A DNA stretch of 13,532 nt, from the NCBI GenBank assembly GCA_946059285.1, contig CAMGMW010000013.1:1-13532 (forward strand). Direction: 5' to 3'. Positions 6,896-13,496 of this stretch are shown here, one piece after another (within the stretch, counting starts at the first letter, position 1; each line of letters opens with the position of its first letter). Position numbers and translations under genes: made by a program. The notes below the pieces were generated by a model. The model saw only the letters and a list, made by a program, of their open reading frames with translations, searched no databases and was not told the origin of the DNA. This DNA comes from an uncultured Clostridia bacterium (GTDB taxonomy: Bacteria > Bacillota_A > Clostridia > Oscillospirales > Oscillospiraceae).

Positions 6896-7800
6896 TCCAG
6901 TTTTCAGTCACCGGCTTTGACGGTGCTGTCACCGCATTGTCTGAGGTAACACAATGGGAACTGTGCCGCACGGACGGCATGGAATGTGACAGCTTTCGGG
7001 TACGGTTCCGCTTCGACGCGGCGCTACGGCAGCCCCTGTACAATGCGGTTTTCTTTTCCGCGGCGGAGGAGGGCAGCCCGTTGTTTTCCGGTATTGTGGA
7101 TCAGGCGGAAATCGAGACCTGCAGCGAGGGAATGTACTGCGTCCTGCAGGGACGGGGCATGGGCGGTGTGCTGGAGGACCACGAAGCGCCGCGGCGGGAA
7201 TACGCCGGCGTGAGGGCCGCGCAGCTCCTTGCCACTTATGTCACCCCGTTGGGAATTGCCGCGTCATCCAGCGTGTCCACCGCGTGTGCGCTGACCGTCC
7301 CGCTCGGTAGAAATTACCTGCGGATTTTGCAGGATTATTGTCATGCGGCGGGAGCGCTGCCGCCGCGCTTTCTGGCGGACGGGACACTGTGTATCACCGC
7401 AGAGCGGGAGACCTCGGGTCTGCAATGTACGGAGCAGAATGTAATACAGGCGACGGTATGCTATGGACGGAAGGGCGTGCTTTCAGAGGTGCGCGTCTAT
7501 GACGGGGAGACGGCGACAATCTATCGCAACGAGGCGTTTCTTGCGGAGGGAGGACGCTGCCTGCGCTGCTTCCGCGCTTCCGACGCACAGCCCTCGCCGC
7601 AGGTTCGTATCCGCAGTTCCATGCGGCAGCGGTTGACCCTCTGCCTTTGTATGCCGGGAACGGCGCTGGCAGAGCCCGGCAGTACCGTTTCAGTGGTGCT
7701 GCCGGGACTGGGCATTGATCAACCCTTTTATGTTACGAAATGCCGATCGACCTGCGACGCAGATGGTCATCGATGCGAGCTGTTCCTTTCCGGGTATTAA
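6892..7800 (+). CDS. Baseplate hub protein, gpD/XkdQ-like
   Basis: A 302-residue protein starting at ATG 6892 (ATGA overlap with the previous stop; GAGGCGGG just upstream). The in-frame ATG at 6793 lies inside the previous gene. It resembles phage late-control protein D / XkdQ hub proteins, which form the trimeric ring between tail tube and spike. Features include the initial beta domain with WELCRTDGMECDSFRVRF and LFSGIVDQAEIE. A middle segment (GVRAAQLLATYVTPLGI...LGRNYLRILQDYCHAAGALPPRFLADGTLCIT) is like the hub inner domain. A C-terminal barrel has EPGSTVSVVLPGLGIDQPFYVTKC. It carries 16 Cys (about 5 percent), unusually many for a hub. It ends naturally and is the last phage gene in the window. 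Confidence 0.65.
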   Translation: MIQFSVTGFDGAVTALSEVTQWELCRTDGMECDSFRVRFRFDAALRQPLYNAVFFSAAEEGSPLFSGIVDQAEIETCSEGMYCVLQGRGMGGVLEDHEAPRREYAGVRAAQLLATYVTPLGIAASSSVSTACALTVPLGRNYLRILQDYCHAAGALPPRFLADGTLCITAERETSGLQCTEQNVIQATVCYGRKGVLSEVRVYDGETATIYRNEAFLAEGGRCLRCFRASDAQPSPQVRIRSSMRQRLTLCLCMPGTALAEPGSTVSVVLPGLGIDQPFYVTKCRSTCDADGHRCELFLSGY

Positions 7801-7909
7801 CCGTGTCAAGCATCAATCCTATGCTCCTTCCACATGGTTTTTGCGGAAGTCTGTCGTATGATGGCAATAAAAAGGCGACCTGTTTTCAGGTCGCCTTTTG
7901 ACTTAGTTT
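7801..7909. other. Convergent intergenic region at phage/host junction
   Basis: This stretch lies between the phage hub stop and the pepD stop. It contains a terminator hairpin and, at 7839-7857, a sequence matching 15 of 19 bases with a hairpin segment at 9399-9417. I see no tRNA gene, integrase fragment or remnant of another tail gene here. If the prophage was cut down by deletion, the breakpoint lies between 7800 and about 7868. Confidence 0.5.
7870..7899. terminator. Bidirectional rho-independent terminator
   Basis: A perfect 13-bp inverted repeat: AAAAGGCGACCTG pairs with CAGGTCGCCTTTT around a TTTT loop (7883-7886). A-run and T-run flank the GC core on both sides, so it can stop transcripts in either direction. 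It lies just after the pepD stop (minus strand) and about 70 bases after the phage hub gene (plus strand). It therefore separates the two converging units. Confidence 0.9.
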
Positions 7910-9334
7910 CTAAAGTTGTTCCAAGACGTCGATGAGGAAGTCCCAAACCCGTGCCACGGAGGCAATGTCCAGCCGCTCCCGGCTGGTGTGGATATCATGC
8001 ATCTGCGGTCCGAAGGAGACGGCGTCCAGCCCCGGCAGACGGTCGGAAAAAATGCCGCACTCCAGTCCGGCGTGGATCACATCCACGATCGGCGGCTTCC
8101 CGTAACGCTCGGTAAAGGTTCTGACCATGATTTCGCGAAGGCGGGAAGAGTTCTGATACTCCCATGCGGGATAATCCCCCGATTGCCGGTATTGCGCGCC
8201 GTACTCCGCTGCCAATGCTGCGAGCCGTTCTGTCAGCGCTGACTTTTCCGCGCTCACGGAGCTTCGAACCGAGAAGGTCATCTGCACCGATACGTCCTCT
8301 GTTTTCACGATGCCGAGATTCAGGGAGGTCTGCACCAGACCATCAATATCCATGCTCATTGCCTGAATGCCGTTGGGCAGCTCATTCAAAAGCGAAAGCG
8401 CCGCGGTCGTGGAGGACAAGGTCATCGGAAGAATTGAAGTCTCCGCAGGCTCACAGGTAAACAGCGCCTCGGCTTCGCTGTTGGGCATCGCCGCTTTGCA
8501 CAAACGCTCCGCCTGAGCAAACCGCGCCGCGAAATCCGTTGCCTCGCTCACCACAACGGCGGTACAGGCGCGCGGAATGGCATTGTCCTGCGCACCGCCG
8601 TCGATGCTGCACAGACGCAGCTCCGGCAGCAGCGAAAGCAGTTGCCCCATGCGCTTGTTGGCATTGTCGCGCCCCTTATGGATATCCACTCCGCTGTGAC
8701 CGCCCTGCAGCCCGGAAAGACGGATGCGCCACGCTGTTCCTTCCGCTGGTTCCCGCTTGATCGGCAGCTTGAGTGTGGAACGGGCACCGCCGGCACAGCC
8801 TGCCGTCAAAATTCCTTCGTCCTCGGAGTCGATGTTGAGCATCACACGTCCATGCAGCACCGACATATCCATTGCCGTTGCTCCCAGCATGCCGATCTCC
8901 TCATCTACTGTGAACACAGCCTCAAGAGGCGGGTGCTTCAGATCCTTTGCGTCCAGCACTGCCAGCGCATATGCCACGGCAATGCCGTCGTCTCCGCCCA
9001 GAGTCGTTCCCTCGGCAGAGACAAAGCTGCCATCCTGCGCCAGGCGGAGTCCGTCCCTGAGAAGATCAAGCGTGCAGTCTGCGTCTTTCTCGCAGACCAT
9101 GTCCAGATGCCCCTGTAAAATTACCGTGGGATGGTCCTCATATCCGGGACTGGCGGGGCAGTAGATTACTACGTTGTTGTGTATATCCTGCACATAACGC
9201 AAGCCGTGCGCCTGTGCAAAACCGACACAGTAATCGGAAATCATTTTTGTGTTCCCAGAACCGTGGGGAATGGCGCACAGCGCCTCAAAATAACGGAACA
9301 CCGCCTGCGGATGCAGACCTTCTAAAACAGACAT
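7910..9334 (-). CDS. pepD: Aminoacyl-histidine dipeptidase (PepD, M20C family)
   Basis: A 474-residue cytosolic metallopeptidase predicted to hydrolyse Xaa-His (carnosine-type) and other dipeptides. The two-metal site is complete: His76 and Asp78 in LQGHLDMVCEKD, Asp115 in LGGDDGIAVAYALA, Glu145/Glu146 in FTVDEEIGMLGA, Asp169 in NIDSEDEG and His449 in DIHTSRE. HAGLECGIF (His421) is a further family block. The length matches PepD enzymes of about 480-490 residues. I chose ATG 9334, eight bases after AAGGAG. TTG- or ATG-initiated extensions to 9382 or 9352 would place the start upstream of or inside that ribosome site. It seems to be transcribed alone, with a terminator directly downstream. It is an ordinary housekeeping gene with no functional link to its neighbours. 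Confidence 0.93.
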   Translation of the reverse strand: MSVLEGLHPQAVFRYFEALCAIPHGSGNTKMISDYCVGFAQAHGLRYVQDIHNNVVIYCPASPGYEDHPTVILQGHLDMVCEKDADCTLDLLRDGLRLAQDGSFVSAEGTTLGGDDGIAVAYALAVLDAKDLKHPPLEAVFTVDEEIGMLGATAMDMSVLHGRVMLNIDSEDEGILTAGCAGGARSTLKLPIKREPAEGTAWRIRLSGLQGGHSGVDIHKGRDNANKRMGQLLSLLPELRLCSIDGGAQDNAIPRACTAVVVSEATDFAARFAQAERLCKAAMPNSEAEALFTCEPAETSILPMTLSSTTAALSLLNELPNGIQAMSMDIDGLVQTSLNLGIVKTEDVSVQMTFSVRSSVSAEKSALTERLAALAAEYGAQYRQSGDYPAWEYQNSSRLREIMVRTFTERYGKPPIVDVIHAGLECGIFSDRLPGLDAVSFGPQMHDIHTSRERLDIASVARVWDFLIDVLEQL

Positions 9335-9355
9335 TACTGTTGCTCCTTTCATACT

Positions 9356-9387
9356 AGTTCTTGATAAAAAGAAGCTTTTCAAGAACT
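9356..9387. promoter_or_regulatory. 9-bp inverted repeat upstream of pepD
   Basis: AGTTCTTGA (9356-9364) is repeated in inverse as TCAAGAACT (9379-9387), with a 14-base A/T-rich spacer. It sits 22 bases upstream of the pepD start. Such spacing suits a dimeric repressor operator over a promoter, or a leader hairpin. No convincing -35/-10 pair could be placed here. The role is inferred. Confidence 0.35.
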
Positions 9388-9397
9388 TATGAGACGG

Positions 9398-9422
9398 CTT
9401 TTGCGGCGGTCTGCCGCAAAAG
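9398..9422. repeat. Hairpin CTTTTGCGGC / GCCGCAAAAG upstream of pepD
   Basis: A perfect 10-bp inverted repeat with a 5-base loop (GGTCT). It has no separate T-run after the stem in either direction. It shares bases 9418-9422 with the neighbouring terminator-like hairpin, so the two structures cannot form at once. It may be a dispersed palindrome or part of an attenuator. Confidence 0.5.
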
Positions 9423-9446
9423 GACGCGCAAATTGCGGCGCCTTTT
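9418..9446 (-). terminator. Probable terminator of the acyl-transfer operon
   Basis: AAAAGG (9418-9423) pairs with CCTTTT (9441-9446) and encloses the palindrome CGCAAATTGCG with two small bulges. Read on the minus strand, the stem ends in CCTTTT, an imperfect intrinsic terminator about 70 bases after the last gene of the operon. The stem is less regular than the one after pepD, so strength is uncertain. Confidence 0.45.
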
Positions 9447-9513
9447 ATAGATTTTTATCAGAAAATAGCATCAGAATCTATCACGGCATATGTCACGGGA
9501 AACCTCCCCGATG

Positions 9514-9936
9514 CTATAACTTCTTGCGTGCATCATCCAGATGATCGGTCTGGCGGGAATAGTGCACGCCGAAGGCGCACTCGTTGGAAAAGTGCTCGCA
9601 GTTATTGCGGATGATGTGATATCCTTTCCTCCCCAACGCTGCTCTTGCTGCGGCGAGGATCTGCTCCGGACTGCGCAGGAGCTTCCGCTCACCGCGGCAA
9701 TAGACCCGGACCTCCGGCAGACCGCCGCGCAGAAATTCGGAGATGTCCGATTCCACTACAGACACGTCCTCGGCTTTTGCATCGGGCGCGCCGTCAAAAT
9801 GGATGACGCGGTCATTCCCCACATAGATACCGTGATGGTAGTAATCCCCGCGCTGCACGCGGAGCTGATCGCCGGGCTGCATCTGCCGGTAATCCCAGTG
9901 CTCTTCAAAATCCTTCGGAGATTTTCGATTAAACAT
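9514..9936 (-). CDS. LRAT/NC-domain cysteine acyltransferase-like protein
   Basis: A 140-residue protein of the LRAT (NC) branch of the permuted NlpC/P60 fold. The catalytic set is visible: His35 in YYHHGIYVG, His46 in VIHF and Cys113 in NNCEHFSNECAFG. In animal relatives (LRAT, HRASLS/PLAAT) the Cys takes an acyl chain from a phospholipid and passes it to retinol, an amine or water. ATG 9936 was chosen because it follows GAGGGG and overlaps the stop of the carrier-protein gene. The TTG at 9951 would place the start before that site. No signal peptide or membrane anchor is visible (animal members have one). As the last gene of an acyl-activation operon it probably transfers or removes acyl chains; the substrate is unknown. 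A peptidase or amidase role is the alternative. Confidence 0.75.
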   Translation of the reverse strand: MFNRKSPKDFEEHWDYRQMQPGDQLRVQRGDYYHHGIYVGNDRVIHFDGAPDAKAEDVSVVESDISEFLRGGLPEVRVYCRGERKLLRSPEQILAAARAALGRKGYHIIRNNCEHFSNECAFGVHYSRQTDHLDDARKKL

Positions 9937-10162
9937 GGAGGCACCCCTCAATGACCGAAACTACGTCACCAATGGTTTTTAGTTCTCCCACACGCTCAGC
10001 GGGGAAACGGATGGCAAACTCGTCTTCGATGCCTACCATCAGCATCAGCATGGAGATGCTGTTGACACCCAGTTCTTCCAGTGTGCTTTCGCTTGTGGCG
10101 TTCGAGAGATCGGATTCCTCCAAAACGGTTTCCGCTATCTTCATCAGACGTTCGAATATCAT
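9929..10162 (-). CDS. Free acyl carrier protein
   Basis: A 77-residue acidic helical protein with the acyl-carrier fold. The phosphopantetheine Ser35 lies in ELGVNSISMLMLMVGIEDEF, where the usual DSL motif reads NSI: Asn replaces Asp before the serine. Helix 3 region FAIRFPAERVGELKTIGDVVSVIEG is typical. Its ATG overlaps the TGA of the upstream acyltransferase, and its own stop overlaps the LRAT-like start. A short AAAGGTG lies about nine bases upstream. It is probably a dedicated carrier for the operon and not the housekeeping fatty-acid ACP, because no fab genes are nearby. The Asp-to-Asn change may alter recognition by the phosphopantetheinyl transferase. Confidence 0.85.
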   Translation of the reverse strand: MIFERLMKIAETVLEESDLSNATSESTLEELGVNSISMLMLMVGIEDEFAIRFPAERVGELKTIGDVVSVIEGCLHV

Positions 10163-10863
10163 GGCATTTCACCTTTCAGTTTTTTCCGCCTGCGCGCATG
10201 GAAACGCTTTTGAAACTCCTCTACGCGGTTGCGGTATTTGGGGTCGATTTTTGTATACAGCTCGTCTTCGCACTGCTGCATAGCAGCCTGGAGCTGCTCG
10301 GTGGCTGCTTGCACACCGGAGGAGGTGGGACGCTGCTGTAATACGATTGGGCGGCCAAACATAATTTGCAGCCGTTGGAAAGGCTGATAGTTGCCGGCAA
10401 TGTAAACCGGGATCACCGGCACATCCGCCTGCAGCGCCAACAGCGCGGCACCGGGCTTAAAGGTCTGCAGCTCCGGCGACGGGTTCAGCTTACCTTCCGG
10501 TGCGATGCCAACACATCCGTGGCCGCGCAGTATTTGCAGAGACTCCCGCATACAGCCCAGATCCGCAATGGAGCGGTCCACGGGGATGCAGCGCAGTCCG
10601 CGCATGGCAACACGGCGGATGCCTGTGAACATCTCCCGCATCGTAATCACGCTGATACGCCGCCGGATGCAAAGGACACACAGCAGCGGGGCGTCGACCC
10701 ACCAGGTGTGGTTAAAGATGAACAGAGCGCCGCCATTCGGCTTGCGTACGTTCTCTGCACCCTTCTGATAGTGTATCTTCGGGAGCCAAACCAGCCGCAT
10801 GCCCAGTCCACCGAAAAAGTTCGCAAAATCCGCTGCAAAATTCCGCAGCTTTTTTTTGATCAT
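10159..10863 (-). CDS. PlsC/LPLAT-family acyltransferase (second)
   Basis: A 234-residue member of the 1-acylglycerol-3-phosphate acyltransferase superfamily. It has the HX4D catalytic motif (His52-Asp57 in NHTWWVD), the acceptor-binding GIAPEGKLNPS (Glu123) and the late block VPVIPVYIAG. These enzymes move acyl chains from acyl-CoA or acyl-ACP to lysophospholipid-type acceptors at the inner membrane face. NHTWWVD is atypical, and Lys follows EG where many members have Thr or Arg, which may mean a different acceptor. The C-terminus (residues about 205-234) is strongly basic and could bind membranes. ATG 10863 overlaps the previous stop by ATGA; the longer in-frame start at 10956 lies inside the upstream gene. 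The exact acceptor is unknown. Confidence 0.82.
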   Translation of the reverse strand: MIKKKLRNFAADFANFFGGLGMRLVWLPKIHYQKGAENVRKPNGGALFIFNHTWWVDAPLLCVLCIRRRISVITMREMFTGIRRVAMRGLRCIPVDRSIADLGCMRESLQILRGHGCVGIAPEGKLNPSPELQTFKPGAALLALQADVPVIPVYIAGNYQPFQRLQIMFGRPIVLQQRPTSSGVQAATEQLQAAMQQCEDELYTKIDPKYRNRVEEFQKRFHARRRKKLKGEMP

Positions 10864-11471
10864 TGCTCCGTCTGCTCCTTCAGGACGAGGATTTTCTCCC
10901 GCAGGACGGCGGTCAGCCGCTTCAGCTCTTGCGGGTCGGGATTTGCGGTATTGCACAAAGAGGACAGGTCGATCGGCTCGCCAACCCGGACACGGACGCG
11001 CCGGAACAGACCGTAGTTCGTGGTATGATAGACCGGGACGACAGGTACGCCTGCCTGCAATGCCAGCAGTGTCGCCGTGTCACGGAATTCCAACAGCTCC
11101 CCGGTGGTGGAGAATCTGCCCTCCGGGAAGATCAGCAGGGACTGTTTCTTCTTCAGAGCGTCCATACACTCATAGAAAAAGTCCATGTCAAAGGAAAAAC
11201 GGTCGACCTTGATTGCTCCCAGCATTTTCAGCAGGAAGGTGATCAGTCCGTTGCATTCGTAAAAGGTCTTGCCAACCAGACACCGCAGGTATCGGAAATA
11301 GAATACCCAGAGCATCAACAGGAAATCCATTTGGTTTTTGTGGTTGGAAATGATGATACACGGCCCGTGGGGACGTTTTTTCCGGTTTTCATACCGGATC
11401 TTCGGCAGAAAATACAGCCCGACCGTCCAGCCGAGGACCAGCTTATGAAACCATCGGAACAGAAGCTTCAT
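10860..11471 (-). CDS. PlsC/LPLAT-family acyltransferase (first)
   Basis: A 203-residue acyltransferase with complete motifs: His44-Asp49 in SNHKNQMDF, FPEGRFSTTGEL (Glu117) and GVPVVPVY. These are close to the 1-acyl-sn-glycerol-3-phosphate acyltransferase consensus. It starts at ATG 11471, six bases after the stop of the ligase gene, with GAGAGGGG upstream. Its stop overlaps the start of the second acyltransferase. The N-terminal FRWFHKLVLGWTVGLYFLP and LLMLWVFYF are hydrophobic and may hold it at the membrane. Together with the second copy it could acylate the two positions of one acceptor, or the two enzymes could use different donors. It is more conventional in sequence than its neighbour. 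Confidence 0.85.
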   Translation of the reverse strand: MKLLFRWFHKLVLGWTVGLYFLPKIRYENRKKRPHGPCIIISNHKNQMDFLLMLWVFYFRYLRCLVGKTFYECNGLITFLLKMLGAIKVDRFSFDMDFFYECMDALKKKQSLLIFPEGRFSTTGELLEFRDTATLLALQAGVPVVPVYHTTNYGLFRRVRVRVGEPIDLSSLCNTANPDPQELKRLTAVLREKILVLKEQTEQ

Positions 11472-11477
11472 CGGTAA

Positions 11478-13391
11478 TCAGCCCCTCTCTGCCAGCACTG
11501 CCGCGGCAAAATCCCGCGGCGTAAAGAGCGGCTGCGCGGCATCCATTGTGAGCTGAACGCCGTACCGTGTCGAAACGGCGGAGAAAATTGCATAATAAGT
11601 CATGCTGTCCACCCCAAGATCGTAAACCACATGAGTATCGGCTTGAATATCCGCACGATCCGTGACCTCGCCGATCAGAGCGCACAATTCGGCCGTCATA
11701 TTCTGCAGCGCCTCCGATTCCAGACCTGACAGATCGGAGTCCTTTGGCAGATCCGCGGGGACGAGCTGCACCTCGCCGGAGGCGATCTGCCGCCGCAAAA
11801 CGGCGCGGCGGGTCTTACCCAACTCCTGCGGAATGGTCTGCTCCGTCAACAGAATTCTCACCGGACGCTGGGTCATAGGAAGCGCCTCTACGGCGGCGTA
11901 TGCGGAGCGTGCCGCCACTACACAAGCGTACCGGTCTCCAAGGTTCGGCATTTGCAGAATCAGAACGGGTCGCTCATCACCGGCGACCTCCAGACCGATG
12001 ACGCAGAACGCCGCTGCACCTCGAATGTGCAGCCGCTGCTCGATCAAATCGGGACTGAGGTTTTCGCCGTTTGCGCCGATGATCAGATCGCTTCTGCGCC
12101 CGGTAATGTACCAGCGCCCGTCCTTTGTTTCATAGAAGCAGTCATTGGTGCAGAACCATGCGTCGGGATCACGTTCAACGCGCTTGCCGTCGATGATCTG
12201 GGCTGCATAGAGCAGAGGGGCATTCAGTTCCAGTACGCCTTCCTCATTGATGCGATAGCGCCCCCGCGCTGCCGAGAGAGGCTGCCCGACGGTACCGGAG
12301 TTACGATGACAGGCACGGCGTGACAGCTCCACGGAAATGATGCCTGTTTCCGTCATGCCGTAGCCGGAACGCAGACCGTAGCCCAGACCGTTCATCAGCT
12401 CCAGCGACTGAGGTTTGAGAAAGCCGCCGCCGCTGATGCAGAACATCAGACTGGTTCCCAAGGCTTGGGCGCGGACACTTTTGAACAGGACATTTTTGGC
12501 AAGCCATGTGCCAAAGCGGGGCAGGATGCTTTGCAGCCTGTTGGAGAATCTGACCGCCTTCAGGAGTTTTTCCTTTTTGCCCTGCTTTTCCGCCTCACGC
12601 AGAAGCTGCGCTGAGGTCATGTCCCAGACAGTGGGAATGGCAAAGAAGTGCGTCACCTGACCGTATTTGCAGGTAAACTGGATGGTTTTCGGATCCAAAG
12701 ACTCCAGGAAGATGAAGGTAGTGCCGAAAAACACGAACCAAAACATTGCAGCCATCAGACCGAAAATGTGATAAAACGGCAGAAATGCCAGAATGCGGAT
12801 CCCCCTGGCGTTTCGGTCGTGCTTGATTTCCGGACAGCGGCGGACAATATCCTCCGTTTGCAGGAGTTGCTCGGTGATTTCCGCACCGTTGTAGATGATA
12901 AACTTCGGCAAGCCCGTGGTGCCGGAGGAGAGCAGCGCAATCTCGTTTGCCCAGTTGGGGGTGAAGTCCGCCGCGTCGCCGCAGTCCGACAGATCAAAAC
13001 AGCCCTCTGCCGCGTGGTCAGTCAGTACGGCAGCAGCTTTGGCGGCACGCACTGTGTCCTGGATGGTCTGCTCGTCATGCCGAAGATTCAACAGCAGCGG
13101 ACGGAATCCCGCCCGCAGGATCGCCAGAAAAGCCGCCACCCAGAGGGGAGAGTTTTCCATCCGAATGGCAAGAAACGCACCTTCTTGCCCGCCAAACTGA
13201 CGGTGCAGCACCCGCGACAGGCGCTCTGTCATAGCGGCAAGCTCCGCATAGGTGGTGCGGACCGTTTTGCCGGCGATATATTGCTCTGCAAAGACTGTAT
13301 CTGTAAACTCTGCAGTAAAAATGCGGTAAATATCCTCAAAGCGACGCTCTGAGGCGGCAAGCTCCCGCAGCTCCCGTTTCCAAAAAATCAT
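11478..13391 (-). CDS. Acyl-AMP ligase (ANL family) fused to acyl carrier domain
   Basis: A 637-residue fusion. Residues about 25-545 form an adenylate-forming enzyme, with the phosphate-binding loop LLSSGTTGLPK (153-163), the core motif SGYGMTETG (342-350), the hinge TGRRSDLIIGANGENLSP (Asp435) and the late lysine Lys526 in QELGKTRR. Residues about 565-637 form a carrier domain with Ser596 in DLGVDSMTYY. The enzyme is predicted to activate a fatty or other carboxylic acid with ATP and load it onto its own carrier domain or the free one. ATG 13391 follows GGAGGG by eight bases. A TTG at 13406 lies upstream of that site and was rejected. It is the first gene of a five-gene operon behind a strong promoter. 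Compared with E. coli Aas, the ligase is unfused from the acyltransferase. Confidence 0.88.
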   Translation of the reverse strand: MIFWKRELRELAASERRFEDIYRIFTAEFTDTVFAEQYIAGKTVRTTYAELAAMTERLSRVLHRQFGGQEGAFLAIRMENSPLWVAAFLAILRAGFRPLLLNLRHDEQTIQDTVRAAKAAAVLTDHAAEGCFDLSDCGDAADFTPNWANEIALLSSGTTGLPKFIIYNGAEITEQLLQTEDIVRRCPEIKHDRNARGIRILAFLPFYHIFGLMAAMFWFVFFGTTFIFLESLDPKTIQFTCKYGQVTHFFAIPTVWDMTSAQLLREAEKQGKKEKLLKAVRFSNRLQSILPRFGTWLAKNVLFKSVRAQALGTSLMFCISGGGFLKPQSLELMNGLGYGLRSGYGMTETGIISVELSRRACHRNSGTVGQPLSAARGRYRINEEGVLELNAPLLYAAQIIDGKRVERDPDAWFCTNDCFYETKDGRWYITGRRSDLIIGANGENLSPDLIEQRLHIRGAAAFCVIGLEVAGDERPVLILQMPNLGDRYACVVAARSAYAAVEALPMTQRPVRILLTEQTIPQELGKTRRAVLRRQIASGEVQLVPADLPKDSDLSGLESEALQNMTAELCALIGEVTDRADIQADTHVVYDLGVDSMTYYAIFSAVSTRYGVQLTMDAAQPLFTPRDFAAAVLAERG

Positions 13392-13419
13392 AACGGTTCC
13401 CTCCAAAAGTCATAGAATC

Positions 13420-13448
13420 ATTATACTGCGGGGAATCTGTGTAGTCAA
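13420..13448 (-). promoter_or_regulatory. Sigma-A type promoter of the acyl-transfer operon
   Basis: On the minus strand a TTGACT -35 box (13443-13448) and a perfect TATAAT -10 box (13420-13425) are 17 bases apart. Transcription should begin near 13413, leaving a leader of about 22 bases before ATG 13391. It is the only near-consensus promoter I found in the window. Confidence 0.88.
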
Positions 13449-13496
13449 CAGCAATGAACTGAAGAAATGTCGAAAATGTGTGGGTTTGTCAATGAT

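Noticed and set aside
7801..7909. tRNA gene or attachment core at the prophage edge
   Set aside because: No cloverleaf and no tRNA 3' end is visible; only the terminator and a weak imperfect repeat are present.
9335..9382. N-terminal extension of pepD (MKSFFLSRTSMKGATV...)
   Set aside because: The extension spans the inverted repeat and the AAGGAG ribosome site that serves ATG 9334; the family N-terminus begins at the later Met.
13391..13413. Alternative starts for the ligase: TTG 13406, or leaderless ATG at 13413
   Set aside because: TTG 13406 precedes the GGAGGG site used by ATG 13391; the ATG at 13413 is out of frame and near the predicted transcription start.
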